The notes below the pieces were generated by a model. It ran no database searches. It saw only the letters and a program-made list of their open reading frames with translations, and was not told where the DNA came from. This document shows positions 27,799-34,400 of a DNA stretch of 64,000 nucleotides, in pieces; within the stretch, counting starts at the first letter, position 1; every line of letters starts with the position of its first letter. This DNA is from Companilactobacillus mishanensis. GTDB lineage: Bacteria > Bacillota > Bacilli > Lactobacillales > Lactobacillaceae. The translations under genes and the position numbers were made by a program. The stretch is taken from positions 35,262-99,261 of the forward strand of contig NZ_RHON01000008.1 in NCBI RefSeq assembly GCF_003946505.1, given 5' to 3'.

Positions 27799-28002
27799 AT
27801 GCCAGAAGAAAAAATTGCAGAAGTTGCGTATGAATTAGAAAGTTCAATCAAGATTGCACTTATTAAAAATCATATTACACAACGAGAACTTGCAGAACAA
27901 ATTAATGCTAATCCTCAACAACTCAATAGAGCAATCAAAGGTGACATGACACCTAAATCTAGAGAACTACGAAAGCAAATTGAAAAAATTCTTGGAATGT
28001 AG
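27799..28002 (+). CDS. second Cro-like small HTH protein
   Basis: 67 residues, a paralogue of 26148-26351. The first 34 residues have diverged while the last 33 are almost unchanged and the DNA there is identical over 87 bp. AAAGGAGTTG ribosome site. It may bind the same operators or form mixed dimers with the first copy. Confidence 0.78.
   Translation: MPEEKIAEVAYELESSIKIALIKNHITQRELAEQINANPQQLNRAIKGDMTPKSRELRKQIEKILGM
27901..27987 (+). repeat. 87-bp direct repeat, copy 2
   Basis: Identical to 26250-26336. The 1.65 kb between the copies, with Rha and DUF2513, could be lost by recombination between them. Confidence 0.9.
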
Positions 28003-28013
28003 GAGGTATGAAC

Positions 28014-28355
28014 ATGCAAAAAATAACGGCAACTGTAGTAATGGAAATACCAGAAGACAAAGTGATCATCAGTAAAGCTGATTTCGAAGAATATCAAGCA
28101 CTCAAAGATGACGATTACTGGTGGACTCCAAAAGATTTAAAGGACCATTACCACCACGATATCAATTGGTTCAAAGAGAAGGTTTTGTTTGTTCCTAGAT
28201 ATAAAAAAGAGCTTTCAACTGAATTCGGAGGCTGTGTTCATTATTCATCGAACGATCCTGTGGACGGTGAGAAATACAACGGTCGTTATTGGAGTTTTGA
28301 ACCTGGTAGATTTAGAAAATTCATGAAGGAACACTTTGCTGAAATAAATAATTAA
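28014..28355 (+). CDS. DUF771 domain protein
   Basis: 113 residues from the ATG 7 bp after AGGAGG; an ATG two codons earlier is too close. DUF771 features are WWTPKDLKDHYHHDINWFKEKVLF (split here by family spacing), then RYKKELSTEFGG and a C-terminal RYWSFEPGRF. A small phage DNA-binding-like domain near early promoters; function not established. Confidence 0.8.
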   Translation: MQKITATVVMEIPEDKVIISKADFEEYQALKDDDYWWTPKDLKDHYHHDINWFKEKVLFVPRYKKELSTEFGGCVHYSSNDPVDGEKYNGRYWSFEPGRFRKFMKEHFAEINN

Positions 28356-28370
28356 GGAAGTTTTAATTAT

Positions 28371-28442
28371 GAGTCAAGACAACTTACCGAGTTTTGCGAC
28401 AAACATTGGTTTGAAATCATGAATTTAAATCCAAGGAAGTGA
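28371..28442 (+). pseudogene. degenerate small early gene (start out of frame)
   Basis: The frame from GAG at 28371 reads TEFCDKHWFEIMNLNPRK to a stop at 28440-28442 but has no start codon. An ATG at 28369 behind AAGGAAG is one base out of frame and gives only 17 residues. This looks like a single-base deletion just after the start of a small gene. Low confidence because of size. Confidence 0.35.
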
Positions 28443-28447
28443 TGAAG

Positions 28448-28573
28448 ATGATAAGAATACCAATGATCATATGGTTACCGGTTTTTACTGGTGTGTTGAC
28501 TGGTCCGATCACGTACTTATTTACTAAATACAAAACGTGGGAAAACATTAAGAAACATATTTTTGGATTCTAG
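28448..28573 (+). CDS. small membrane protein
   Basis: 41 residues from ATG 28448 (AAGGAAGTG upstream) with one TM helix (IIWLPVFTGVLTGPITYLF) and a basic tail. Not recognised; single-helix peptides are common in early regions of lactobacillus phages. Confidence 0.5.
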   Translation: MIRIPMIIWLPVFTGVLTGPITYLFTKYKTWENIKKHIFGF

Positions 28574-28584
28574 GAGGTGAAAAC

Positions 28585-28764
28585 ATGAATTCTGAAGATG
28601 AAATTAAAGAATTAAAAAAGAAAGTTAGACATCTAGAAATGATGTTGGCCTTTAGTCCAGAGATTCTTGAATGTGGGAAATATCGCGATTGGGAACTAGT
28701 AAAAAAACACGGTGAACCAGTTAACATGCCTAATAACTATGAAGTTATTTTGCTAAAAAAATAA
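28585..28764 (+). CDS. hypothetical small coiled-coil protein
   Basis: 59 residues behind AGGAGGTGAAAAC. The first half is a charged helix (EIKELKKKVRHLEMMLAF); the second half has short strands. Function unknown. Confidence 0.55.
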   Translation: MNSEDEIKELKKKVRHLEMMLAFSPEILECGKYRDWELVKKHGEPVNMPNNYEVILLKK

Positions 28765-28781
28765 ACACCCGGAGGTGTCTT

Positions 28782-28922
28782 ATGAATAAAAATTTATATT
28801 TAGATAGTGAAGAAAATATAGTCTGTAAAGACGGAGATATTGCAAAAATTATTTTTAATAAGAATCAAGTTGATGCATTAAAGATTATTGTCGAGGAAAT
28901 TATATCTAACAGACAACTCTAA
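28782..28922 (+). CDS. hypothetical small protein
   Basis: 46 residues behind CCGGAGGTG. Acidic, no known domain. Its last 17 bases overlap the tail of the convergent Abi-alpha gene. Confidence 0.5.
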   Translation: MNKNLYLDSEENIVCKDGDIAKIIFNKNQVDALKIIVEEIISNRQL

Positions 28923-29682
28923 TAAATTGTTCACCAAATTTTGTGAATTCTAAGTAATTTTTATCTAAGATAATTTCATTTTTTTCATTTTCATGTTGCT
29001 TTTTTGTGTCAATAAATTGTGTGCTTTTTTCAACAGATTCATAGAATCTTGTAGCTATATCAGCTGTTAACCAAATGTCTTCATGGTAAGTGACAAGACC
29101 AAGGGAAATTAGAATATCCAAAGAAGCATCATTACTAAAATGCGGATCCATTTTGAAATTCAATCCAATGAATTTAGAGGATGCTGGTCTTTTACTACCA
29201 TTATCTTTATCTTTGGAAAAAATTCGAAAACACGGAAGAACACCATTGTAATTGTTTTTAGCTAGTTGATTCAAGAAGCGCGCATCAATTGGTCCGAGTT
29301 GAGAAAGTATCAAGGAGTATCTAGGTGAAATATTCTGGTTTTTGCGGTTGTCAACTGTTGCGGACACTAATCTTGCAAACATTTCCTGCAAGGTCTCAGA
29401 ATCTAATTGGTATTTTGAATCCTCAATTTCTTTCATGACCAATCCAAGTTTAGAAGCGTCCTTATTTTCATCAGGAATTTCATTTAACTTAGTAGTAACT
29501 TTTTTCTGATATTCATCTAATTTGTATTGAGTATATATACCCAATTTAATTGGATAATATAAAGCACCTGAAAATAATCCACCTAAAGCTTTCCCGATTG
29601 CAGTTGCTGAAGGATGACCAACATCATTAATTAAATCTTTAAAAGGCTCCAAATCTTTTGGATCAAAATCATCATAGTTCAT
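28906..29682 (-). CDS. Abi-alpha (DUF4393) family protein, putative phage-exclusion gene
   Basis: 258 residues from the ATG 8 bp after TGAGG. The family core is clear: ALYYPIKLGIYTQYKL, a helical region with LNEIPDENKD, and LQEMFARLVSATVDNRKNQ followed by SPRYSLILSQLGPIDARFL. Members were named Abi-alpha from gene context; the mechanism is unproven. Its reverse orientation in the early operon and its own short promoter region suggest expression from the lysogen, consistent with defence against other phages. Confidence 0.8.
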   Translation of the reverse strand: MNYDDFDPKDLEPFKDLINDVGHPSATAIGKALGGLFSGALYYPIKLGIYTQYKLDEYQKKVTTKLNEIPDENKDASKLGLVMKEIEDSKYQLDSETLQEMFARLVSATVDNRKNQNISPRYSLILSQLGPIDARFLNQLAKNNYNGVLPCFRIFSKDKDNGSKRPASSKFIGLNFKMDPHFSNDASLDILISLGLVTYHEDIWLTADIATRFYESVEKSTQFIDTKKQHENEKNEIILDKNYLEFTKFGEQFIRVVC

Positions 29683-29757
29683 ATTCAATACCTCAATTTA
29701 CGATTTAACTAAATTATAGCAATTTATCACAATGAAAAATAATAAGAAGGTGATTTT

Positions 29758-29862
29758 TTGAACAACATTCGTATTAAAACAGACGAAGAATATAGTCCAA
29801 TTGGTGATACTGAACCATACGACACCTATATAGATGATAAATTAACGGAGGAAAACGAATGA
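29758..29862 (+). CDS. small acidic early protein
   Basis: 34 residues from TTG 29758 behind AGAAGGTGA, ending in ATGA overlap with the next gene. Acidic and Tyr-rich; not recognised. The coupling supports it being real. Confidence 0.45.
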   Translation: MNNIRIKTDEEYSPIGDTEPYDTYIDDKLTEENE

Positions 29863-30113
29863 ATATTAATAAAGACATATTAGCAATCAACGAAGCACTT
29901 GATCGATTTAGCAAAGCTAGTGAATCAGTTGGATATGCTAGCGGTTCGATTGATGAATTACTAGAGAGAAGAGATGCCACATTAAATAAGGATGATCGAG
30001 AGGCCTATAGTTCTCAGATTGAACGTACGGATTACAGATTAGATATTTCAAGAGATGAGCAGATAAGAGCTAGAGCGACTATTCAAAAGGCTTTTGAACA
30101 ATACTACTCATAG
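29859..30113 (+). CDS. hypothetical early protein
   Basis: 84 residues, largely helical with two charged stretches. ATG overlaps the previous stop (ATGA) and GGAGGAAAAC lies upstream. No domain recognised. Confidence 0.6.
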   Translation: MNINKDILAINEALDRFSKASESVGYASGSIDELLERRDATLNKDDREAYSSQIERTDYRLDISRDEQIRARATIQKAFEQYYS

Positions 30114-30128
30114 AAGGGAGATGAGCAC

Positions 30129-30326
30129 ATGAACCGAATTAAAGAGCTACGTAAAGAAAACCATTGGACTCAAGCGAAGTTGGCAAAGTTTTTCTACGTG
30201 ACACCTGACTTAATAAGCAAGTGGGAACTTGGATATGCAAATCCACCGATTAATGATTTCCACACGTTAGCGCAAATTTTTAAAGTATCAATTGAATATT
30301 TAGGAGGTTATACAGATGAAAAATAA
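30129..30326 (+). CDS. XRE family HTH protein
   Basis: 65 residues making one Cro/CI-type HTH domain (WTQAKLAKFFYVTPDLISKWELG) with the family YLGGYT ending. It is the third HTH regulator in the early region. AGAAGGGAGATG upstream. Likely a local regulator. Confidence 0.8.
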   Translation: MNRIKELRKENHWTQAKLAKFFYVTPDLISKWELGYANPPINDFHTLAQIFKVSIEYLGGYTDEK

Positions 30327-30370
30327 AAAGACTCCTTAATTAAAAGGAGCCACAAGTTGAGGTAACAAAT

Positions 30371-30470
30371 GATCTGACAAACTGGATAGCTACAGGAGGC
30401 GACCCATTTGTATTCTGCTTTTTTAAAAGGTAGTTAATTCTAACAAATAAATTTCGCTCATCAGATCACA
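30371..30470. repeat. widely spaced inverted repeat in a 190-bp gap
   Basis: TGATCTGA near 30371 and TCAGATCA near 30463 enclose about 80 nt. No ORF fits. It could fold as a long-range hairpin or be a pair of protein sites; evidence is only the 8-bp symmetry. Confidence 0.25.
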
Positions 30471-30543
30471 AGTTAACAGTACTTTCTATTTACTAAAAAG
30501 TATATGAAAAGAACTTATTAATAATTATTAGGAGGTGAACGTA

Positions 30544-30729
30544 ATGGATGTGATAACTGACGCATATTATGCAAGGTATCAGTGGGAAATGTTTAGAGAT
30601 CGAATAGCACACCACGAAAATCTGTATTCAAACATTATGCATGATTACTGGATAGTGGTCAGACAGAAGCATGAAGCTGAAGCTAGACTTTCAGAATACA
30701 AAAAGACTCTTAACCACGCCAATGGCTAA
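30544..30729 (+). CDS. hypothetical small early protein
   Basis: 61 residues from the ATG 8 bp after AGGAGG. Aromatic and His-rich helix (YYARYQWEMFRDRIAHHEN) followed by a charged helix. Not recognised. Confidence 0.55.
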   Translation: MDVITDAYYARYQWEMFRDRIAHHENLYSNIMHDYWIVVRQKHEAEARLSEYKKTLNHANG

Positions 30730-30789
30730 GAGTCAGGAAATGAATAAAATAAATATACATTCACAGTATAACACGGAGGAACGTTAAAT

Positions 30790-30984
30790 ATGAAGGAAGA
30801 AAAATTAGTATTAGAAAAACAACCAAAGGCACAAGAAAATTATTCAAAACCGGTATTTATTGATAGTGATCTCTATAAAAAAATTGTTGAATTGAAGGCC
30901 GAAACGGGTATGCCAATTCGGCAAATTATTAATCGATTTGTTGAATATTCAATCGAACATGTTGAAATTAAGGAGGAAAAATAA
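30790..30984 (+). CDS. small ribbon-helix-helix-like protein
   Basis: 64 residues. The C-terminal half (PVFIDSDLYKKIVELKAETG then IRQIINRFVEYSIE) has the strand-helix-helix pattern of RHH DNA-binding proteins. TAATG stop-start overlap with the Gp157 gene. Confidence 0.55.
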   Translation: MKEEKLVLEKQPKAQENYSKPVFIDSDLYKKIVELKAETGMPIRQIINRFVEYSIEHVEIKEEK

Positions 30985-31463
30985 TGGCCACATTATATGA
31001 ATTAACTGGTAATTATAAAAAATTACTAGAATATGCAGAAGATTCAGACCCAACACTGTATCACGACACAATGGACAGTATCACTGATGCCATTGAAGAC
31101 AAAGCTGTCGGATACGCAAAGGTAGATAAGGAACTGGCAAAAGACGAAGTTGCTCTAAAAGAAGAAGCACAACGCCTTAATGCACGGGCTCATGTCATTG
31201 CAAACAATCGCAAGCGACTAAAGGAGAACTTGCAAATTGCTATGGAAGAAACTTCCACGCCTAAGATCAAAACTCCAGAGTTTACTATCTACATTCAGAA
31301 AAACAATCCTTCAGTAAACATTGTGGATGAACATGATATTCCCGCTTATTTATTTGAAACCAAACAGGTTATAGATAAGAAAAAAATCTCATCACTATTA
31401 AAGGAAGGAAAAGATGTACCAGGTGCAGAATTGAAAACTGGCTCGTCTGTAAGGATTAGATAA
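30984..31463 (+). CDS. siphovirus Gp157 family protein
   Basis: 159 residues. Central long coiled coil and the C-terminal TPEFTIYIQKNNPSVNI segment with DIPAYLFETKQVIDKKKI match the Gp157 family. In Streptococcus thermophilus phages Gp157 has been linked to interference with host or phage replication; the molecular role is uncertain. Coupled to genes on both sides, starting the replication block. Confidence 0.85.
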   Translation: MATLYELTGNYKKLLEYAEDSDPTLYHDTMDSITDAIEDKAVGYAKVDKELAKDEVALKEEAQRLNARAHVIANNRKRLKENLQIAMEETSTPKIKTPEFTIYIQKNNPSVNIVDEHDIPAYLFETKQVIDKKKISSLLKEGKDVPGAELKTGSSVRIR

Positions 31464-32213
31464 ATGAAAGAGATTGACTTTAAAAATTTAGACAGAACCA
31501 AGAATTGGCGTGTCACTCTCTACGGCAAGCCTGGTGTGGGTAAGACAACGGCAATTAAATATCTAAAAGGTAAAACTTTAGAATTAGCATTTGATGATTC
31601 AGCAAAAGTACTAGCTGGTATGAATATAGATGGTAAAGTCCTTGTAATGGATGGTGAACAACCTACAAATGAAATCGTGGAAATGCTTAAAGTAGCTAAA
31701 GCAGAGCAAGGCAATTACGACAATTTAGTTCTGGATAATATTTCTGCCCTTGAGAAAAATTGGTTCATAGAGCAGGGAAGAAAATCCAAAAATGGTATTT
31801 CAAATGAAATCCAAAACTACAACACGTGGACGAACTATTTCATCAGAATGATCAATGCATTTTATAAGTTGGATTACAACATTCTAATCACGGCTTGGGA
31901 ATTTCAAGTTCCTATTACTACAGAAAGTGGACAAACGTTTGAACAATATAGTCCACAAATCAGAGATAGCGTTCGTAACACTTTCATGGGATTAACTGAT
32001 GTAGTTGGTCGAATGATTATAAAGCCTAGTACTGGTGAACGTGGTGTAATCCTTGAAGGCAATGATGGACTATTTGCAAAGAACAGACTGGATAACCGTA
32101 AGGGTTGCAAGATAGAAGACCTGTTTAAGTGGGGTGATGCAAATGTACAAACTCCATCCGTACCAACAGGAACTGGTGAACAAGGCAAGACAGAAACTAG
32201 CACAGGGGAATAA
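31464..32213 (+). CDS. phage AAA-24 family nucleotide-binding protein
   Basis: 249 residues. Walker A GKPGVGKTT (about 20-28), a Walker B-like NLVLDNISAL, then a Ser/Thr/Gly-rich tail. This RecA-like ATPase family (PF13479) is regularly found between Gp157 and the helicase in lactobacillus and Listeria siphophages and may act in phage recombination or replication. The tail overlaps the helicase remnant. Confidence 0.85.
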   Translation: MKEIDFKNLDRTKNWRVTLYGKPGVGKTTAIKYLKGKTLELAFDDSAKVLAGMNIDGKVLVMDGEQPTNEIVEMLKVAKAEQGNYDNLVLDNISALEKNWFIEQGRKSKNGISNEIQNYNTWTNYFIRMINAFYKLDYNILITAWEFQVPITTESGQTFEQYSPQIRDSVRNTFMGLTDVVGRMIIKPSTGERGVILEGNDGLFAKNRLDNRKGCKIEDLFKWGDANVQTPSVPTGTGEQGKTETSTGE

Positions 32214-32367
32214 ATCGGTACTTATCGTTTCACCTGCAGGTTCTGGCAAGTCAGTAGTAATTTCAGAGATTGCACGTCTTACGCAAGAACGGGGCTGGCA
32301 TGATTATTTAGGGGGTGATACAAAAGATGACAAAGACACATCTGAAAAGCAAAAATCCACTGTATAG
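32143..32367 (+). pseudogene. N-terminal remnant of an SF2 helicase gene
   Basis: From the ATG 8 bp after GTGGGG, about 50 codons read as the start of a DEAD-type helicase (LHPYQQELVNKARQKL, PAGSGKSVVISEIARL) and then change abruptly into an unrelated charged tail. A complete helicase begins at 32478 and repeats the same motifs. The fragment overlaps the ATPase gene in the way an intact helicase normally would, so it is probably the old gene start left after replacement. Confidence 0.65.
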
Positions 32368-32491
32368 AGTGTGGAGGGGAATAATTAAAGGATACAGACG
32401 AGGTTTGATTCCCTCAAGAATAGAAAGAGGCTGGGAACCAGCTAGAGCCGTAATTACTCCACCAAGAAAAGGCAATTATGTTCATTCTTAG
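32327..32491 (+). CDS. small HTH-like protein, possible homing-endonuclease remnant
   Basis: 54 residues behind GGGGGTG, overlapping the helicase start by 14 bp. Basic, with NPLYRVWRGIIKGYRRGL and RIERGWEPARAVITPP, which resemble parts of NUMOD/AP2-HNH type homing endonucleases. No catalytic motif. It sits exactly between the helicase remnant and the new helicase, as expected for a mobile insert's leftover; it may also be a free-standing small DNA-binding protein. Confidence 0.45.
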   Translation: MTKTHLKSKNPLYRVWRGIIKGYRRGLIPSRIERGWEPARAVITPPRKGNYVHS

Positions 32492-33863
32492 GAACTATCA
32501 AAAGAAACTGATTAGTGATTTAAAACAATCATTGATGTCTGGAAATCACAACGTTGTCGTTCAATCACCAGCTGGTTCAGGTAAGACAGTAACAATGGCT
32601 GCTATTGCTAAAGGAGCTACGGACAAGCACAACGATGTGTTATTCATTGTTCATAGACGAGAGATAGTTGAACAAGTTAAGCAGACGTTTAAAGCATATG
32701 GAGTTGATATGGCTCTCTGCTATGTGGGTATGGTTCAAACAGTAACGAGAAGACTGGAAAAATTAGACAAACCGCAGTTAATTCTTGTTGATGAATGTCA
32801 CCATGCTCTAGCAAAGTCTTATACACGTATCTTTGATTATTTCGAGCAGGCTAACGTTGTTGGATTCACTGCAACACCAATAAGATTATCAGGGCAAGGG
32901 TTATCAAAGGTATTTGATGATCTAATACTAGGTCCACAGATTGACTGGTTAATTGATAATAATTTCTTAGCACCTTATGAATACTATTCAGTCAAGCTAA
33001 TTGATGATAAGAAGTTGAAGAAAAACTCAACTGGAGATTTTAGTTCTAAATCTATGGATAGTGCATCTAAAAATATTATCTATGGGGATGTTATTAAAAC
33101 GTACAAGCGAGTTGCTGGTAATACAAAAACTATCATCTATACACACAACGTTGAATCGAGTATCAAAGTTGCAAAAGAATTCAACGAAGCCGGTTTTAAA
33201 GCATTACAAGTTGATGGTAAGACGCCAAAAGATAAACGCAAGCAAGCCATGGATGATTTTAGAAGTGACAAGATAAAGATTCTAGTAAATGCCGAATTAT
33301 ACGGTGAAGGTGTAGATGTTCCGGACTGTCAGACCGTTGTCATGTTAAGACCCACAGAATCGCTATCGTTATTTATTCAACAATCAATGCGGTGCATGAG
33401 ATATAAGCCAAATAAGAAAGCAACAATTATTGATCACGTTGCTAACTACACAAGATTTGGATTGCCTGATACTCCTAGAACTTGGAGCTTAGAGGGTAGG
33501 GATAAAAAGAAGAAAGCAAGTGGTAGCGACGTACCGATTAGAACATGTCCACACTGCTTCGCCGTAATATCAGCAGCTTATAGCATTTGTCCAATATGCG
33601 GAGCTGAAATTGAAGTAGAGAACAAAGAATTAAAAGTAGACAAGTCAGCGAAAGTTGAAAAGATTGGTAAAGATTTTCACTTTAAAACTGACTATGAAAA
33701 AGTTAGATATAGCAAGATGGACCCAAAAGATGCAACAAGTTTTAGAGATTTACAAAAAATTGGCAAAGCTCGTGGTTATAAACCGGGCTGGTCATTTTTC
33801 AAGCAAAAGTACGTGGATTCGTACATCAATAACAGGACATCGATAACAGAGGAGAAAAATTAA
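32478..33863 (+). CDS. phage SF2 DEAD/DEAH helicase with zinc finger
   Basis: 461 residues. Motif I PAGSGKT, motif II DECHHA, motif III GFTATP, motif VI-like QQSMRCMR and a C-terminal four-Cys zinc ribbon (CPHC...CPICG). It should unwind DNA at the phage fork with the neighbouring ATPase, DUF669 protein and primase. Its start lies inside the preceding small ORF and has no strong ribosome site, so coupling is likely. Confidence 0.92.
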   Translation: MFILRNYQKKLISDLKQSLMSGNHNVVVQSPAGSGKTVTMAAIAKGATDKHNDVLFIVHRREIVEQVKQTFKAYGVDMALCYVGMVQTVTRRLEKLDKPQLILVDECHHALAKSYTRIFDYFEQANVVGFTATPIRLSGQGLSKVFDDLILGPQIDWLIDNNFLAPYEYYSVKLIDDKKLKKNSTGDFSSKSMDSASKNIIYGDVIKTYKRVAGNTKTIIYTHNVESSIKVAKEFNEAGFKALQVDGKTPKDKRKQAMDDFRSDKIKILVNAELYGEGVDVPDCQTVVMLRPTESLSLFIQQSMRCMRYKPNKKATIIDHVANYTRFGLPDTPRTWSLEGRDKKKKASGSDVPIRTCPHCFAVISAAYSICPICGAEIEVENKELKVDKSAKVEKIGKDFHFKTDYEKVRYSKMDPKDATSFRDLQKIGKARGYKPGWSFFKQKYVDSYINNRTSITEEKN

Positions 33864-33864
33864 A

Positions 33865-34389
33865 ATGTCATTTATGAAATCAGATTACTCAAAGAACGAA
33901 GAAAGCAATTTTGAACCATTACCAAGCGATAACTACGAAATGATTATCCAATCAGCTCAGGAACGTGCAACTAAAAATGGTGCTGAATCGCTTCAATTGA
34001 AGTTGGTTGTCAGAAATGATTTAGACGGAGTTAGTGAAAATCAAAAGAAGTATCACAATCGAGTTGTGTTTATGGACAACTGGAAGCGCAAAGCTACTAA
34101 TCAATATGACATGCAAGGATTCCAATACATTCTTGACGCTTGCAAGATTCCAGAAGGTACTGACATTCCAACAGTTCAAGCATTTATGGATATGATCAGT
34201 GGTAAACCAGTCAATGTATACGTAAAGAAAGAAGAAAACGAATACAATGGTAAAACAACTGAAGTTAATAGAGTAGCGCCTTGGAATGTTCAAGAAACTA
34301 AATATCCTGATGTACAACATAAATTTAAAGATCCAAATCCAACTAATGAAAAAGCACCGGAAATCGATGATGATTCACTTCCATTCTAG
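33865..34389 (+). CDS. DUF669 protein, probable phage single-strand DNA-binding protein
   Basis: 174 residues. The DUF669 beta-rich domain (about 1-140, EPLPSDNYEMIIQSAQER, VNVYVKKEENEYNGK) is followed by an acidic tail ending DDDSLPF, very like the C-terminal partner-binding tip of SSB proteins. Placement between helicase and primase supports an SSB role; this is inference. Confidence 0.82.
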   Translation: MSFMKSDYSKNEESNFEPLPSDNYEMIIQSAQERATKNGAESLQLKLVVRNDLDGVSENQKKYHNRVVFMDNWKRKATNQYDMQGFQYILDACKIPEGTDIPTVQAFMDMISGKPVNVYVKKEENEYNGKTTEVNRVAPWNVQETKYPDVQHKFKDPNPTNEKAPEIDDDSLPF

Positions 34390-34400
34390 GAGGTCAGCAT

